Part shown: in pieces, positions 15,421 through 24,369 of the stretch | How positions within the stretch are numbered: position 1 is the stretch's first letter | Layout of the letters: the number at the start of each line of letters is the position of its first letter | Position numbers and translations under genes: made by a program | Assembly (NCBI RefSeq): GCF_000196455.1 | Contig: NC_014614.1 | Span: 2,437,001-2,501,000 of the forward strand | Reading direction: 5' to 3' | From: Acetoanaerobium sticklandii | Lineage (GTDB): Bacteria > Bacillota > Clostridia > Peptostreptococcales > Filifactoraceae | Length of the DNA: 64,000 nucleotides | Notes under the pieces: generated by a model | Databases searched by the model: none | Told to the model about the DNA's origin: nothing | What the model saw: the letters and a program-made list of their open reading frames with translations, nothing else

Positions 15421-16596
15421 TTAAAATTTAGGTAGCTTAAATACAAAAGTAGTACTAGTATGATTACTGTCTTTTATAAATATATCTCCTTTATATTTAT
15501 TTACGACAATATCATATGCTATAGATAAACCTAAGCCTGTTCCTTCGCCAATCTCTTTAGTAGTATAAAAAGGTTCAAAGACTTTGACCCAAAGTTTTTC
15601 AGGAATTGGTGTTCCATTATTAGTAACTTCACATATAACATAATTTTCATCTTCATATGTTCTTACTGATAAATAGCTATTATTTTTCTTATCATTCGGC
15701 TCAATTATAGTATACTTTTTGTTAAGCTCATATAAAGAATTATTCAATATATTTAAAATCACTTGACCAATTTCTATTTTATTACAGATTACATCTTTAA
15801 TCTCAGTATCTTTATTTACTTCAAACTTCGATATTTGATTCAAATCAGCGCTTAATATTTCAAGAATATAATCAAGAATATCATTCAAATTTTCTTTATT
15901 TTGACCTATTTTGCAATCAGCTCTTTCACACTGTAAAGATTTCAAAATAATTTGCTCTTGATTCTGTATCTGCGCTTTCAATCCTTTAATATGATTTAAA
16001 TTTTGATTAATTACTTTTTTCATATTGTAAAACGAAAATTGATTATATAAATCATGTTGAACTTTTCCCATGAATTTAGCAAATAAATTCAAAATACTTA
16101 CTATATCACTATCAATTTCTTTCTTTTCAAAAACGTAATCTAGTCCAACATAACCCAATAGTTCATCTTCATATACAACTGGAACTACAATGAGAGATTT
16201 TACCCCTTGTTCCTCTAAGACTTCCTTTTCAATCTCTGCATCACTAGACATATTATTAATATCATCAATAATAATACACTGACGTTTTTTTAGCTGGTCT
16301 ATCCACCAAGGAAAATAATCGCATTTTAAATTTTGAAGATTATATTTTTCTTCACTTATTCCTTTACTGCAATACTCATAAATATTATCCATGACAGTCA
16401 TGCACTCTCTGAACATAAAAACATATGCTCGTGATGCATTCGTAATCTTTGCAATATCTGAAAGCACTTCTTCAATAAGAAAATCATTATATATTGATAC
16501 ATTAGATAATTTTGATAATGTCGTATTTAAAAAATCATCATACTTTTTTAAAAATTCTTTAGAGTTAGCTTGTCCAGCATTAACAACCTTTTGCAT
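15421..16596 (-). CDS. GAF-domain sensor with HATPase domain, no clear phospho-acceptor His box
   Basis: A 391-residue soluble protein. An N-terminal GAF domain (about residues 35-180) is followed by a coiled-coil segment (about 195-230) and a C-terminal GHKL ATPase domain with N box (QVILNILNNSLYEL), a G1-like ICEVTNNGTPIPE, F box (VFEPFYTTK) and G2 (GEGTGLGLSIA). The usual HExN/P H-box that should lie in the helical segment is not apparent; the nearest candidate is QHDLYNQ. It has no membrane segment, so it would sense a cytoplasmic signal. The frame is open 11 codons further up, but AGGAGG precedes MQKVVNAG. It follows a NarL-type regulator gene and may form a two-component pair with it. 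Confidence 0.82.
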   Translation of the reverse strand: MQKVVNAGQANSKEFLKKYDDFLNTTLSKLSNVSIYNDFLIEEVLSDIAKITNASRAYVFMFRECMTVMDNIYEYCSKGISEEKYNLQNLKCDYFPWWIDQLKKRQCIIIDDINNMSSDAEIEKEVLEEQGVKSLIVVPVVYEDELLGYVGLDYVFEKKEIDSDIVSILNLFAKFMGKVQHDLYNQFSFYNMKKVINQNLNHIKGLKAQIQNQEQIILKSLQCERADCKIGQNKENLNDILDYILEILSADLNQISKFEVNKDTEIKDVICNKIEIGQVILNILNNSLYELNKKYTIIEPNDKKNNSYLSVRTYEDENYVICEVTNNGTPIPEKLWVKVFEPFYTTKEIGEGTGLGLSIAYDIVVNKYKGDIFIKDSNHTSTTFVFKLPKF

Positions 16597-16710
16597 TTTT
16601 ATCCTCCTATATATTTCAGGTAATTTCATTCTACTACATTGAAATATTAAAAAATAGAGGACTTTAGTTTTATTTATTAAATACTCTTTAAAATATATTT
16701 ATTTATAAAA

Positions 16711-17013
16711 TTATTTTCTTCTGCTACTTCTTCTAAAATTAGTCTTTGGCTTATATCTTGATTCAGTCGGATTGTCACTATAAATTGCTCTAGGCTCCAC
16801 TACTTCCTTTATAGGAGCAGAGTTATCTATAAGCTTACCTTCTTTTAGGTATCTTAGAATCTTTCCTCTAGGAATGTTTGTAGCTTCAGCAACTTGCATC
16901 ACAGTAGAATTAGGGTGCTCATATAAATACTCCCTAATTTTTTGATAAGTCTGTGTGTCATCTTTTTCCACAAACCTTCTCATAGCTTCTTCTAACTTAT
17001 CATCAGTGCTCAT
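16711..17013 (-). CDS. Small winged-helix-like DNA-binding protein
   Basis: About 100 residues: a helical N-terminus, a helix-turn-helix (about residues 22-60: IREYLYEHPNSTVMQVAEAT then RGKILRYLKEGKLID) and a basic Arg/Lys-rich tail (NFRRSSRRK). The HTH closely resembles that of the YvyF-like protein at 38912-39334, which shares YLYxxPxxxVxxVxxxTxxxxxxILxxLKxxxI, but the zinc ribbons are absent here. The frame overlaps the regulator gene. I start at the fourth ATG codon position (17013) because AGGA lies 8 bases upstream; 17022 is the alternative. Its target is unknown; the position suggests a link to the two-component unit or to flagellar control. Confidence 0.72.
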   Translation of the reverse strand: MSTDDKLEEAMRRFVEKDDTQTYQKIREYLYEHPNSTVMQVAEATNIPRGKILRYLKEGKLIDNSAPIKEVVEPRAIYSDNPTESRYKPKTNFRRSSRRK

Positions 17014-17018
17014 AATCA

Positions 17019-17687
17019 TCATCCTAACTGTTTTTCAACAATTCTATATCTTAAATTTGCAATAGCAATTTGAGTTCTGTCTTGCAAATTTACTTTCTTA
17101 AGTATATTGTGGATATGGTTTTTAACAGTTCTTTCACTTAAAAATAAATCATCTGCAATCTCCAAATTACTTTTGCCTTGAGATATTAATCCTACAATCT
17201 CATATTCTCTTCTAGTTAATAAATCAAAATCCTTGAGTATTTTACTCTTTTGTTTTATATATTCCCTACATTTGCAAACTTCATCATTTATTTTTTCATC
17301 ACTACAGAATTTTCCTTCACAAACAGATTTTATCATAGATAGAAGCTGATTAAAATCTACCCCTTTGGTTACATATCCATCTGCGTCATTTTCTAATGCT
17401 TTAATTATGTATTTAGAAGTTGTCATGCTGGTTAGCATAATCACTTTAATATTCGGGCATAAATCCTTAATTAATTTAAGAATTTCTGTACCATTTTCAT
17501 CGGGCATAATTACATCAAGTAAGATAACATCTAAACTATCATTATTGTTTTCTAAGTACTTCAATGCATCTTTTCCACTTGACGCTTGATATATTACGTC
17601 GATACAAGGATTACCTTCAAATCCTTTTACTATAGCCTCTCTCATCATTACGTGATCATCTACTACCATAACAGAAATCTTCTTCAT
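17019..17687 (-). CDS. NarL/LuxR-type (DegU-like) response regulator
   Basis: A 222-residue transcription regulator. The receiver domain (1 to about 120) has the acidic pair in MVVDDHVMMREA, the phosphorylation Asp in DVILLDVIMPDENG, and the conserved Thr and Lys in MLTSMTT and VTKGVD. The C-terminal LuxR-type HTH is LTRREYEIVGLISQGKSNLE...SERTVKNHI. AGGGGTGGG precedes the start. It is the first gene of a run with the small HTH protein and the GAF-ATPase protein, and lies next to late flagellar genes, so a DegU-like role in motility or exoproduct control is plausible but unproved. Confidence 0.92.
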   Translation of the reverse strand: MKKISVMVVDDHVMMREAIVKGFEGNPCIDVIYQASSGKDALKYLENNNDSLDVILLDVIMPDENGTEILKLIKDLCPNIKVIMLTSMTTSKYIIKALENDADGYVTKGVDFNQLLSMIKSVCEGKFCSDEKINDEVCKCREYIKQKSKILKDFDLLTRREYEIVGLISQGKSNLEIADDLFLSERTVKNHIHNILKKVNLQDRTQIAIANLRYRIVEKQLG

Positions 17688-17863
17688 AACAACAACCCAC
17701 CCCTAAATCTCTTAGTTAAAACGTTTTAAAAAAACATCTTAAATATATTTTACCATTCTTATGTTAAATATTATACAATATAATTTTAAATTACTCTATA
17801 ATATCTATTTCAAAAAATTATTTAATAGAAATTTTGGGATTTATAATCTATAGGTATATAAAC

Positions 17864-17894
17864 AATAAAATAGCGCAACCTAACCGATTGCGCT
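17864..17894 (-). terminator. Terminator of the flaG-fliD-fliS-yjfB operon
   Basis: The minus strand has AGCGCAA, a 9-base loop and TTGCGCT followed by ATTTTATTG, 15 bases after the yjfB stop. The T-run is interrupted but rich. Confidence 0.7.
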
Positions 17895-17908
17895 TTGGAT
17901 TATGCTGA

Positions 17909-18106
17909 TTAAAGTCTTATATCTATACTCGCCCCTAAATGAGGCGTTACTGATTGCTCTAACATTCCAGTATTTGATTGTATCATTTGAACCATTTCTG
18001 AGCCTTGATTTTTCGCTGTATCCATAGAAAGCTTCATAACTGATATACTTACTTGCTGTGCTGCTTTCATTTGGCTTAAGCTCATTGATAATCCTGCTAT
18101 ATCCAT
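17909..18106 (-). CDS. YjfB-type putative motility protein
   Basis: A 65-residue protein with the pattern of the YjfB family: MDIAGLSMSLSQMK at the start, VSISVMKLSMDTAKNQG in the middle and a C-terminal PHLGASIDIRL. Such proteins are encoded with flagellar genes in Firmicutes and are controlled as late motility genes; their molecular role is not known. AAGGAGACTATTT precedes the ATG. It ends the operon that begins with flaG. Confidence 0.85.
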   Translation of the reverse strand: MDIAGLSMSLSQMKAAQQVSISVMKLSMDTAKNQGSEMVQMIQSNTGMLEQSVTPHLGASIDIRL

Positions 18107-18161
18107 AAATAGTCTCCTTAAATATACATAGTAAAATTAAACCATTCAAAAAATCAAGTTG

Positions 18162-18518
18162 TTAATTGGTTGTAAGATTTTTTACTGATTCACTTAAGCT
18201 TGCTTTCCAACCATCAACAAGGGGTAATAATTCGTACTCTATAAGATCCGAAATTAGAATATAATCCTTCATCTCCATAGCATCAACTATTTCCGTATAG
18301 CACCCTAACATTTCATCTTCATCTAAAGAATGATATTCTTTAGTTAATTTAGCTACATCATAAAGCCATTTGAGTCCATCTGATAAGTCAATCATTTTTT
18401 CAGACACTGTACTAATATTTTGTTCTCTATAATCTTCAATTATAGATGGCAGAGCGTTTGAAATATTACCTAAATATTCCACAGCTGTTTCTAACGCTTC
18501 AACTGATTGTGCTTTCAA
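18162..18518 (-). CDS. Acidic helical protein of unknown function in the flagellar operon
   Basis: About 118 residues, predicted to be all helical and acidic (clusters such as LDEDEMLGCYTEIVDAMEMKD), without signal peptide or membrane segment. The best start is a TTG (18516-18518), because the upstream TTTAGGTGATTTTA matches the ribosome binding site; a GTG three codons earlier is less well placed. It lies between a FliT-like chaperone gene and yjfB. The size and helical nature recall secretion chaperones, but I see no diagnostic motif. Confidence 0.72.
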   Translation of the reverse strand: MKAQSVEALETAVEYLGNISNALPSIIEDYREQNISTVSEKMIDLSDGLKWLYDVAKLTKEYHSLDEDEMLGCYTEIVDAMEMKDYILISDLIEYELLPLVDGWKASLSESVKNLTTN

Positions 18519-18538
18519 TAAAATCACCTAAATTCTAT

Positions 18539-19048
18539 TTATTTTTTCCCATCTATATAAAACCCTTGATAATCTTTTCCATAAGATGATACTGAAGAAG
18601 TTCCATAATTCTTTATTACTTTAGTTTGAGTTTGTAAATCTCTCATATCTTCTTTTAGCTTATCCATCTCTGTTTTAACTTCACTGATATTATTTTTATC
18701 TTGCTTGTCTATTTCGCCTAACAAATCCATCACTTCTTTTACAGAAAATTTTAGACTTGCTACTTCAGGATATTCGTTAATATCAACATCTTCCAAAGAT
18801 TTTATTCCAAGATGAAGCTTTAAATCCTGAAATTGAGTATAGAACTTTTTATCAATATCATCGATTTCGTTCATAATATCTTGCTTTTGTTTTATATGAT
18901 CAAGCAAAGAATTCAAGCTATTGGAAGATATATCTATACTTTGAAGTTTAGTTACCTCATAAAGTTTTTTCAAAAGGTTACATTTATTATTGTTTAGTTT
19001 GATTAAATCATCTATCTTAGATTTTGCAATATCAATAACATTCTCCAT
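18539..19048 (-). CDS. Probable FliT/FlgN-like flagellar chaperone
   Basis: A 169-residue, largely coiled-coil protein (heptad-like stretches about 1-60 and 90-145) ending in a Tyr/Gly-rich tail (SSVSSYGKDYQGFYIDGKK). It starts 3 bases after the fliS stop. In Firmicutes the gene after fliS usually encodes FliT, the export chaperone of the cap protein FliD, and FlgN/FliT-type proteins of clostridia often end in such a tail. The function is inferred from position and shape rather than a clear motif. Confidence 0.65.
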   Translation of the reverse strand: MENVIDIAKSKIDDLIKLNNNKCNLLKKLYEVTKLQSIDISSNSLNSLLDHIKQKQDIMNEIDDIDKKFYTQFQDLKLHLGIKSLEDVDINEYPEVASLKFSVKEVMDLLGEIDKQDKNNISEVKTEMDKLKEDMRDLQTQTKVIKNYGTSSVSSYGKDYQGFYIDGKK

Positions 19049-19051
19049 ATA

Positions 19052-19432
19052 TTACTTCCCCTTTCGAGAAAGTGCCATCGCTTCTTTCCAAGTGTCTCTT
19101 AAGTCTGAGACAATTTCTTTTGCATCGAAAAGTGCTTGTTTGTCTTTTTTAATGTTTGCATCTAATAGTTTTTCATTTACGAAAGTATATAACTGTCTAA
19201 GATTTTGCGAAATCTCATAATCCATATTTAATGTTATATTTAATTCTTGGATTATACCTTGTGCTTTTTGAATATTTAGATTTGATTTCGCATAATCTTT
19301 TTCTTCAATATATACTTCTGCTAGATTAATAAATTTAATGCATCCATTGTATAGCATTAGTGTCAACTCTTCTGGCGTAGCAGTAGTCACTGATTGCTCT
19401 TTATATTTTGCATAAGGGTTATTCATTGCCAA
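19052..19432 (-). CDS. fliS: Flagellin export chaperone FliS
   Basis: FliS binds the C-terminus of flagellin and prevents its polymerisation in the cytosol. The 127-residue protein has the family start NPYAKYKEQSVTTATPEELT, then LMLYNGCIKFINLA and the helix around LRDTWKEAM. I take TTG at 19430-19432 as start (MAMNNPYAKY): it lies 8 bases after GGAGG, whereas the upstream GTG is too close and the ATG too far. It follows fliD by 27 bases. Confidence 0.93.
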   Translation of the reverse strand: MAMNNPYAKYKEQSVTTATPEELTLMLYNGCIKFINLAEVYIEEKDYAKSNLNIQKAQGIIQELNITLNMDYEISQNLRQLYTFVNEKLLDANIKKDKQALFDAKEIVSDLRDTWKEAMALSRKGK

Positions 19433-19459
19433 TATCACTACCTCCTATCACAGCCTTGA

Positions 19460-21067
19460 TTACTGGCCTCCGAATTGCTGAGATAACCATGAACTTTGGC
19501 TATTCATCTGAGACATTGCTTGCTCCATTGCTGTGAACTGTTTCCAATAACGTTGTTCTATTGTTATCAGTCTTTGATTTTCTCTATCTATCCTTTTATC
19601 AATATCACCTATATCACTATCAAGAAGGCTTTTTGAACCTTTTGTTACATAATCTACCAAAATATTACTTTTGATAGAACGAAGAAGTGTTGATTCAGAG
19701 CCAGGACCTGATTTTGAAACAATGTCCTTGATTCCATTTGTCATATTGTCATAAATTCTTATGAATGCCCCTGATTCAGCTTGTCTTTGCGCAATTAATA
19801 ATTTTTTTGCTGTCTTGTCAGCATCAGAATCGCCTTCATTTATGGTCACCTCAGGTGTACTTGAAGTTTTAAATAAGGTATTTAGAACCTTTTCTGAATC
19901 ATTTCTAAGAGCATCTTTAAGTTTAGTCTCATCAATTTGAAGTTTTCCGTTATCTCTCCAACCGCCAGTAGTTATCCCAAACTCATATATAGAGCCTGCA
20001 CCAGTTACTGACTGATAAATATCTTGTCTCATTTTAATAAGCATATTGTTAATAGTAGAGTCGTTTCTGATTAAACCTGATTTTGCTTTTTCTTCCCAAA
20101 GTTTTATATCAGATTCTGACATTTCTTTCTTTTGTTCATCTGTAAGAGGAGGAAAATCTCTATATGTTTTTTCTCCTAGCTTAACGTTAAATACATCTAT
20201 AAGCTTATTGTATTCATCTATAAACTCTTTTATTTTATTGTAGGCTCCATCAACATTAGTGTCCGTTCTAATAGTTTCTACTCCTGATGTAGCTTTTAAT
20301 GATATATTCAGCCCATTAATTGATATATTATTTGAAGAATAAGTTAAATTATTAGTACCGTTATACTTAATAATCGCATCTTTTCCTATAGTGTTTGATA
20401 AATTTGTAAATTTCAAAGCATCTCTAAGGTTTTCAGCATCAGCATTGTCAAATGTTATTTTTGCATCTGCACTTCCTGTCGTCTTTGAACTAATAAAAAA
20501 CCTATTAGCTGTAGCATCATAATTGGCATTAAGCCCAGTTTCAGTACGAATTTTCTGAGCAATATCACTTAAAGTATCAGTTTCTAGTAAAACTATATCT
20601 TTTTCATTTATTCTAACTGTCTTAGTTGTTCCACTAAATCCTAACAGCTGTCCAGCTGTAGTTTTATCCGTATCAAGAGAAGTTTGGCTTGATACACTTG
20701 CTCCAGTTGCTAATTGTACAACTTCTAATGTTGATACTCCTGATGGAGCACTTGCACTAGCAGTTACATCAAATGCCGATGTGTTAGAAGATACTGCGCT
20801 TTTAGCCCAAGTAACAGAATCTATTCCTCCAGAGACTAAAGCTCCAGAAGATGTAGTCTTTGTAAGTTCTAATTTTTTTCTAGAATCTAAAATAAAATTA
20901 GCCATTAATTTATTCATAGAGTTATATTCTGTTTGTTGCCATTGTTTCAAAATTTTCTGTTGGGTAAACTTATCTACCCTTATTCTTTCTGATTGCATCA
21001 GCTGTTTTACCATACCTTCAGTATCCATGCCTGATGCTAGTCCTCCAAATCTAATTCCGCTTACCAT
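19460..21067 (-). CDS. fliD: Flagellar cap protein FliD (HAP2)
   Basis: A 535-residue filament cap that folds arriving flagellin at the tip. The N-terminal part has RFGGLASGMDTEGMVKQLM and a coiled region (residues 1-70); the middle is Ser/Thr-rich; the C-terminus is a long coiled coil (ENQRLITIEQRYWKQFTAME...) ending in WLSQQFGGQ, as in other FliD proteins. AAGGAGGTATTAAA precedes the ATG. It is the second gene of the flaG operon. Confidence 0.95.
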   Translation of the reverse strand: MVSGIRFGGLASGMDTEGMVKQLMQSERIRVDKFTQQKILKQWQQTEYNSMNKLMANFILDSRKKLELTKTTSSGALVSGGIDSVTWAKSAVSSNTSAFDVTASASAPSGVSTLEVVQLATGASVSSQTSLDTDKTTAGQLLGFSGTTKTVRINEKDIVLLETDTLSDIAQKIRTETGLNANYDATANRFFISSKTTGSADAKITFDNADAENLRDALKFTNLSNTIGKDAIIKYNGTNNLTYSSNNISINGLNISLKATSGVETIRTDTNVDGAYNKIKEFIDEYNKLIDVFNVKLGEKTYRDFPPLTDEQKKEMSESDIKLWEEKAKSGLIRNDSTINNMLIKMRQDIYQSVTGAGSIYEFGITTGGWRDNGKLQIDETKLKDALRNDSEKVLNTLFKTSSTPEVTINEGDSDADKTAKKLLIAQRQAESGAFIRIYDNMTNGIKDIVSKSGPGSESTLLRSIKSNILVDYVTKGSKSLLDSDIGDIDKRIDRENQRLITIEQRYWKQFTAMEQAMSQMNSQSSWLSQQFGGQ

Positions 21068-21079
21068 TTTAATACCTCC

Positions 21080-21448
21080 TTAACCTCTTCTATCTACAAT
21101 AAGACCTGCTCTTTCCATCATAGATGCCACCATATCTAGTATCTTTTCTGGCGGAACCTCTTTTATTACTTCTTGAGTGTTTGTATCTATTATCTTCACC
21201 ATTATTTGTCTGGTCTTCTTATGAACACTAAACCTTAAATTAGTTTCTAATTTAATCAATTCTTTGTTTGTAGTATCTACTGCATCTTGAATTTGTTTTT
21301 CTGATGGCCTATCTCCGTTATATTGTTGCTGTTGATTAGAAGCTGAGTCCCTCTTTACAACCGGTGCCTTTTCAGGAGCACTTTGTACCCTAACTCCAGT
21401 ATCCCCACTGTACTGCATCCCTGCACTGCCTATTTGCTCTATACTCAC
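21080..21448 (-). CDS. flaG: FlaG family flagellar protein
   Basis: A 122-residue protein with a disordered Gln/Asn/Ser-rich N-terminus and a C-terminal FlaG domain (about 60-122: LRFSVHKKTRQIMVKIIDTN...EVIKEVPPEKILDM). FlaG is linked to filament length control. The frame is open 21 codons further up, but the GTG at 21446-21448 follows AGGAGGTATATTT and a sigma-D-like promoter lies inside the longer frame, so the short form is right. It is the first gene of the flaG-fliD-fliS-fliT operon. Confidence 0.9.
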   Translation of the reverse strand: MSIEQIGSAGMQYSGDTGVRVQSAPEKAPVVKRDSASNQQQQYNGDRPSEKQIQDAVDTTNKELIKLETNLRFSVHKKTRQIMVKIIDTNTQEVIKEVPPEKILDMVASMMERAGLIVDRRG

Positions 21449-21485
21449 AAATATACCTCCTATCATATTCAATTTTCTACGAAAT

Positions 21486-21513
21486 ATATCGGCAACATAA
21501 CAAGATATCATTA
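21486..21513 (-). promoter_or_regulatory. Sigma-D/sigma-28-type promoter of the flaG-fliD operon
   Basis: The minus strand has TAAT, 16 bases, then GCCGATAT, against the consensus TAAA-N15-GCCGATAA. It lies about 40 bases before the flaG GTG and just after the last gene of the glycan island. Confidence 0.65.
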
Positions 21514-21573
21514 TACCTATAAAAGTAATCCTTAATTTAAAAGCTTACATAATAATAAACTTCGTTACTATAA

Positions 21574-22707
21574 TTAATTTTTTCCTATAAAATCTAGTAT
21601 GTACGCCAATACTTTACCAATATCATTCTCACTCAAATACGGATGCATAGGAAGAGATAATACCGTATCGCAAAGCTCATTTGTAATTTCAAAGTCATCT
21701 TCATCATAAATATAATCTGCGAAAGCTCCTTGTTTATGCATTGGCTTCACATAATAAATCATACTAGGAATATCTTTATCTTTTAGATAAGATTGAAGAT
21801 TATCTCTTTGCTCTTTATTTTTTAGCTTTATTGTATACTGTGCAAAGCTTGATACATATCCTTGTGGTATAAATGGAGTTTCTACTATGTCTTTAAGCTT
21901 TTCATTGTAGAGCTTGTAAATCCTATTAACGTCTTCAAGCTCATGCTCTATAAAAGCTGTGAGCTTGATATTTAAAACAGCTGCTTGTATAGAATCTAGC
22001 CTGGAGTTTACTCCTATTCTAACGTTATCATATTTATCTTCGCCTTTGCCGTGAACTTTAAGAGAATTTAAAAGCTTTGCTAATTCATCATCATTTGTAA
22101 AAATAGCTCCGCCATCACCATAACAGCCTAGCGGCTTTGCAGGAAAAAATGAAGTTGTTGCAGCATCGCCAAAGCTACACGCTTTTTTTCCATGAATGCT
22201 TCCTCCAAATCCCTGAGCTGCATCTTCCAGAATTTTCAAGTCATATATTTCAGCTATTTTTTCTATCTCAATGTGATTTGCTGGAAGGCCAAATAAATCT
22301 ACTGGTATTATAAGCTTTGGAGTGAGTTTCCCTTCAGCTATCACTTTTTGTATAGTCTTTTCAAGCTTTATAGTATCAATATTAAAAGTATCCCTATCAA
22401 CATCTACAAAAATTGGAGTTGCTCCTCTAAAAGAAACTACTTCTCCTGTTGAAAAAAACGTAAAATCTGGAACAAAAACTGCATCTCCCTCTTTTATATC
22501 CCATGCCATCATAAGAAGAGTCATAGCCTCTGTCCCATTGGCACAAGATATGCAGTGTTTAACTCCTACATATTCAGCTAATCGCTGTTCTAAAGTAGTC
22601 ACTTGCTTTCCACCAATAAAATTAGCGCCTTGTATAACCTCTAGTATTGCTAAGTCAATCTGAGTTTTATATTTATTGTATTGAGCTTTTAAATCTCTAA
22701 ATTCCAT
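21574..22707 (-). CDS. WbpE-type nucleotide-sugar aminotransferase (DegT family)
   Basis: A 377-residue PLP enzyme of the DegT/DnrJ/EryC1 family. The PLP Lys is in SFFPAKPLGCYGDGGA, and ANGTEAMTLLM binds the cofactor phosphate. Next to WbpD-, WbpB- and WbpA-like genes, it is best read as the aminotransferase converting UDP-3-oxo-GlcNAc-uronate to the 3-amino sugar. The ATG start (22707) follows AAGGAAG; the frame is open three codons more. It is the last gene of the island operon and ends 61 bases before the flaG promoter. Confidence 0.88.
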   Translation of the reverse strand: MEFRDLKAQYNKYKTQIDLAILEVIQGANFIGGKQVTTLEQRLAEYVGVKHCISCANGTEAMTLLMMAWDIKEGDAVFVPDFTFFSTGEVVSFRGATPIFVDVDRDTFNIDTIKLEKTIQKVIAEGKLTPKLIIPVDLFGLPANHIEIEKIAEIYDLKILEDAAQGFGGSIHGKKACSFGDAATTSFFPAKPLGCYGDGGAIFTNDDELAKLLNSLKVHGKGEDKYDNVRIGVNSRLDSIQAAVLNIKLTAFIEHELEDVNRIYKLYNEKLKDIVETPFIPQGYVSSFAQYTIKLKNKEQRDNLQSYLKDKDIPSMIYYVKPMHKQGAFADYIYDEDDFEITNELCDTVLSLPMHPYLSENDIGKVLAYILDFIGKN

Positions 22708-22720
22708 ATAAAGCACTTCC

Positions 22721-23284
22721 TTATTTGTTTTCTTTAAGTAGTTTGCCTTCTAATACATACTCTCTGCTACATTCTTTGCATGTATAAGTGTCTTTTAAAG
22801 GATATCCACATTCGCATACCCATCCAATTTGTTTAGCTGGAACTCCAGCCATAAGTGCGTAGCTTGGTACATCTTTTGTAACTACAGCGCCAGATGCTAT
22901 CATAGCCCAGCTTCCAATAGTATTTCCACATACAACAGTCGCATTCGCTCCAATGGATGCTCCGTATTTAACCAAAGTCCTTTTATATCCTTCGGATCCT
23001 TTTGGATATTTGCTTCTAGGTGTTAAATCATTTGTAAACACCATAGATGGACCACAAAACACATAGTCTTCAAGCTCAACACCTTCGTAAACAGATACAT
23101 TGTTTTGAATTTTGACACCATTTCCAACTTTTACGTTGTTGGATATGTTAACATTTTGACCTAAAGAGCAGTTATCTCCAATACTTGCACCTTTATGTAC
23201 ATGGCAAAAATGCCAAACTTTAGTGCCATTTCCTATAGTTACATTTTCATCTATATAGCTGCTTTCATGTACGAAATAACTCAT
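22721..23284 (-). CDS. WbpD-type UDP-3-amino-sugar N-acetyltransferase
   Basis: A 187-residue left-handed beta-helix acetyltransferase with hexapeptide repeats (IGNGTKVWHFCHVHKGASIG, VGNGVKIQNNVSVYEG) and the WbpD-like segment FTNDLTPRSKYP. After the helix comes a tail with four Cys (CECGYPLKDTYTCKEC) that could bind zinc. In the Wbp pathway it acetylates the 3-amino group, giving UDP-2,3-diacetamido-2,3-dideoxyglucuronate. It overlaps the wbpB-like stop by 4 bases. Confidence 0.88.
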   Translation of the reverse strand: MSYFVHESSYIDENVTIGNGTKVWHFCHVHKGASIGDNCSLGQNVNISNNVKVGNGVKIQNNVSVYEGVELEDYVFCGPSMVFTNDLTPRSKYPKGSEGYKRTLVKYGASIGANATVVCGNTIGSWAMIASGAVVTKDVPSYALMAGVPAKQIGWVCECGYPLKDTYTCKECSREYVLEGKLLKENK

Positions 23285-24357
23285 CTATTAAACCTTCCTT
23301 TGAAATCTATAGTACTGCATTTATCAAGCGGTAGCTTAATGCTTTTTCCTTCAGCTGCCGATTTGTAAATTGCAAGAACTAATTCAAGTGCATTTCTACC
23401 ATCAATTGCAGTAACATAGGGCTGTCTATCATTTTCAATAGCTTCAATGACATCTTTGTATAAAGGTTTGTGCCCAAATCCATAAACATTTGGAGGATTT
23501 TCAAAATAATTTTGTTTAACCTCATCTGAATTATCAAGATTATCTGCAAACTGCCATTCTTCAATTAGATTTACAGACTTTCCTCCAGCTTTGACTGTTC
23601 CTTTTTCTCCAAAAATATATAAAGTTTCTTCTAAGTTCCTAGGATAAATATTAGTGGTTCCTTCAATTATTCCGTAGCTTCCATTTGAAAACTTTACAAG
23701 AGCCATTCCAAGGTCCTCTGCAGCTATATATCCATGAATTAAATTATCAGTCATCCCTACAACTTCAGTAATTTCATCGCCCATCATCCATCTAAGTAGA
23801 TCTATGTTATGAATACACTGATTCATCAAGGCTCCGCCGTCTTGCTCCCATGTCCCTCTCCAAGGTGCCTGCTTGTAATAGTCTTCTCCTCTATTCCATC
23901 TGATATGAGCAGTAGCATGCATTAGCTTTCCAAAGCGATTAGCTTCAACAGCCTCTCTAATCTTTTGAACAGACTTATTAAATCTATTTTGATGGCATGC
24001 ACTTACCTTAATATTTTTCTTATTAGCTTTTTCTATTATCAAATCTGCTTCTTCAAGAGAAAGTGCAATTGGTTTTTCAATAATAAGGTTGGCGTTAGCC
24101 TCAATACAGTCTAATGCCATTTTTCCATGTTTTCCACTTTCTGTGCAAATTGCCACAAGCTCAAGTTTTTCGTTTTCGAGCATCAGTTTATAATCTAAAT
24201 ATTTCTTTATTTTTTTAGAAAGATTAAACTTTTCAATTGTTTCATCCATTTTCGCTTCTTCAATATCACATAAAGCTACAACATCTAAACCATTTTCAAG
24301 TGCTGCTGCTATATGATTTGGAGAAATTCTTCCGCAGCCAATAATCGCATATCTCAT
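23281..24357 (-). CDS. WbpB-type UDP-GlcNAc-uronate 3-dehydrogenase (Gfo/Idh/MocA)
   Basis: A 358-residue oxidoreductase with an N-terminal Rossmann fold (YAIIGCGRISPNHIAAAL), the EKPIALSLEEA signature with its catalytic Lys near residue 94, and the second-domain motif GGALMNQCIHNIDLLRWMMG. WbpB oxidises C3 of UDP-GlcNAc-uronate and works as a pair with WbpE. AAGGAGGGATTAGT precedes the ATG. It lies between wbpA-like and wbpD-like genes, in the order expected for a complete pathway. Confidence 0.9.
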   Translation of the reverse strand: MRYAIIGCGRISPNHIAAALENGLDVVALCDIEEAKMDETIEKFNLSKKIKKYLDYKLMLENEKLELVAICTESGKHGKMALDCIEANANLIIEKPIALSLEEADLIIEKANKKNIKVSACHQNRFNKSVQKIREAVEANRFGKLMHATAHIRWNRGEDYYKQAPWRGTWEQDGGALMNQCIHNIDLLRWMMGDEITEVVGMTDNLIHGYIAAEDLGMALVKFSNGSYGIIEGTTNIYPRNLEETLYIFGEKGTVKAGGKSVNLIEEWQFADNLDNSDEVKQNYFENPPNVYGFGHKPLYKDVIEAIENDRQPYVTAIDGRNALELVLAIYKSAAEGKSIKLPLDKCSTIDFKGRFNR

Positions 24358-24369
24358 ACTAATCCCTCC

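Noticed and set aside
17880..18149. 89-residue frame overlapping yjfB
   Set aside because: It is in another frame over yjfB, which has a good ribosome binding site and a family match.
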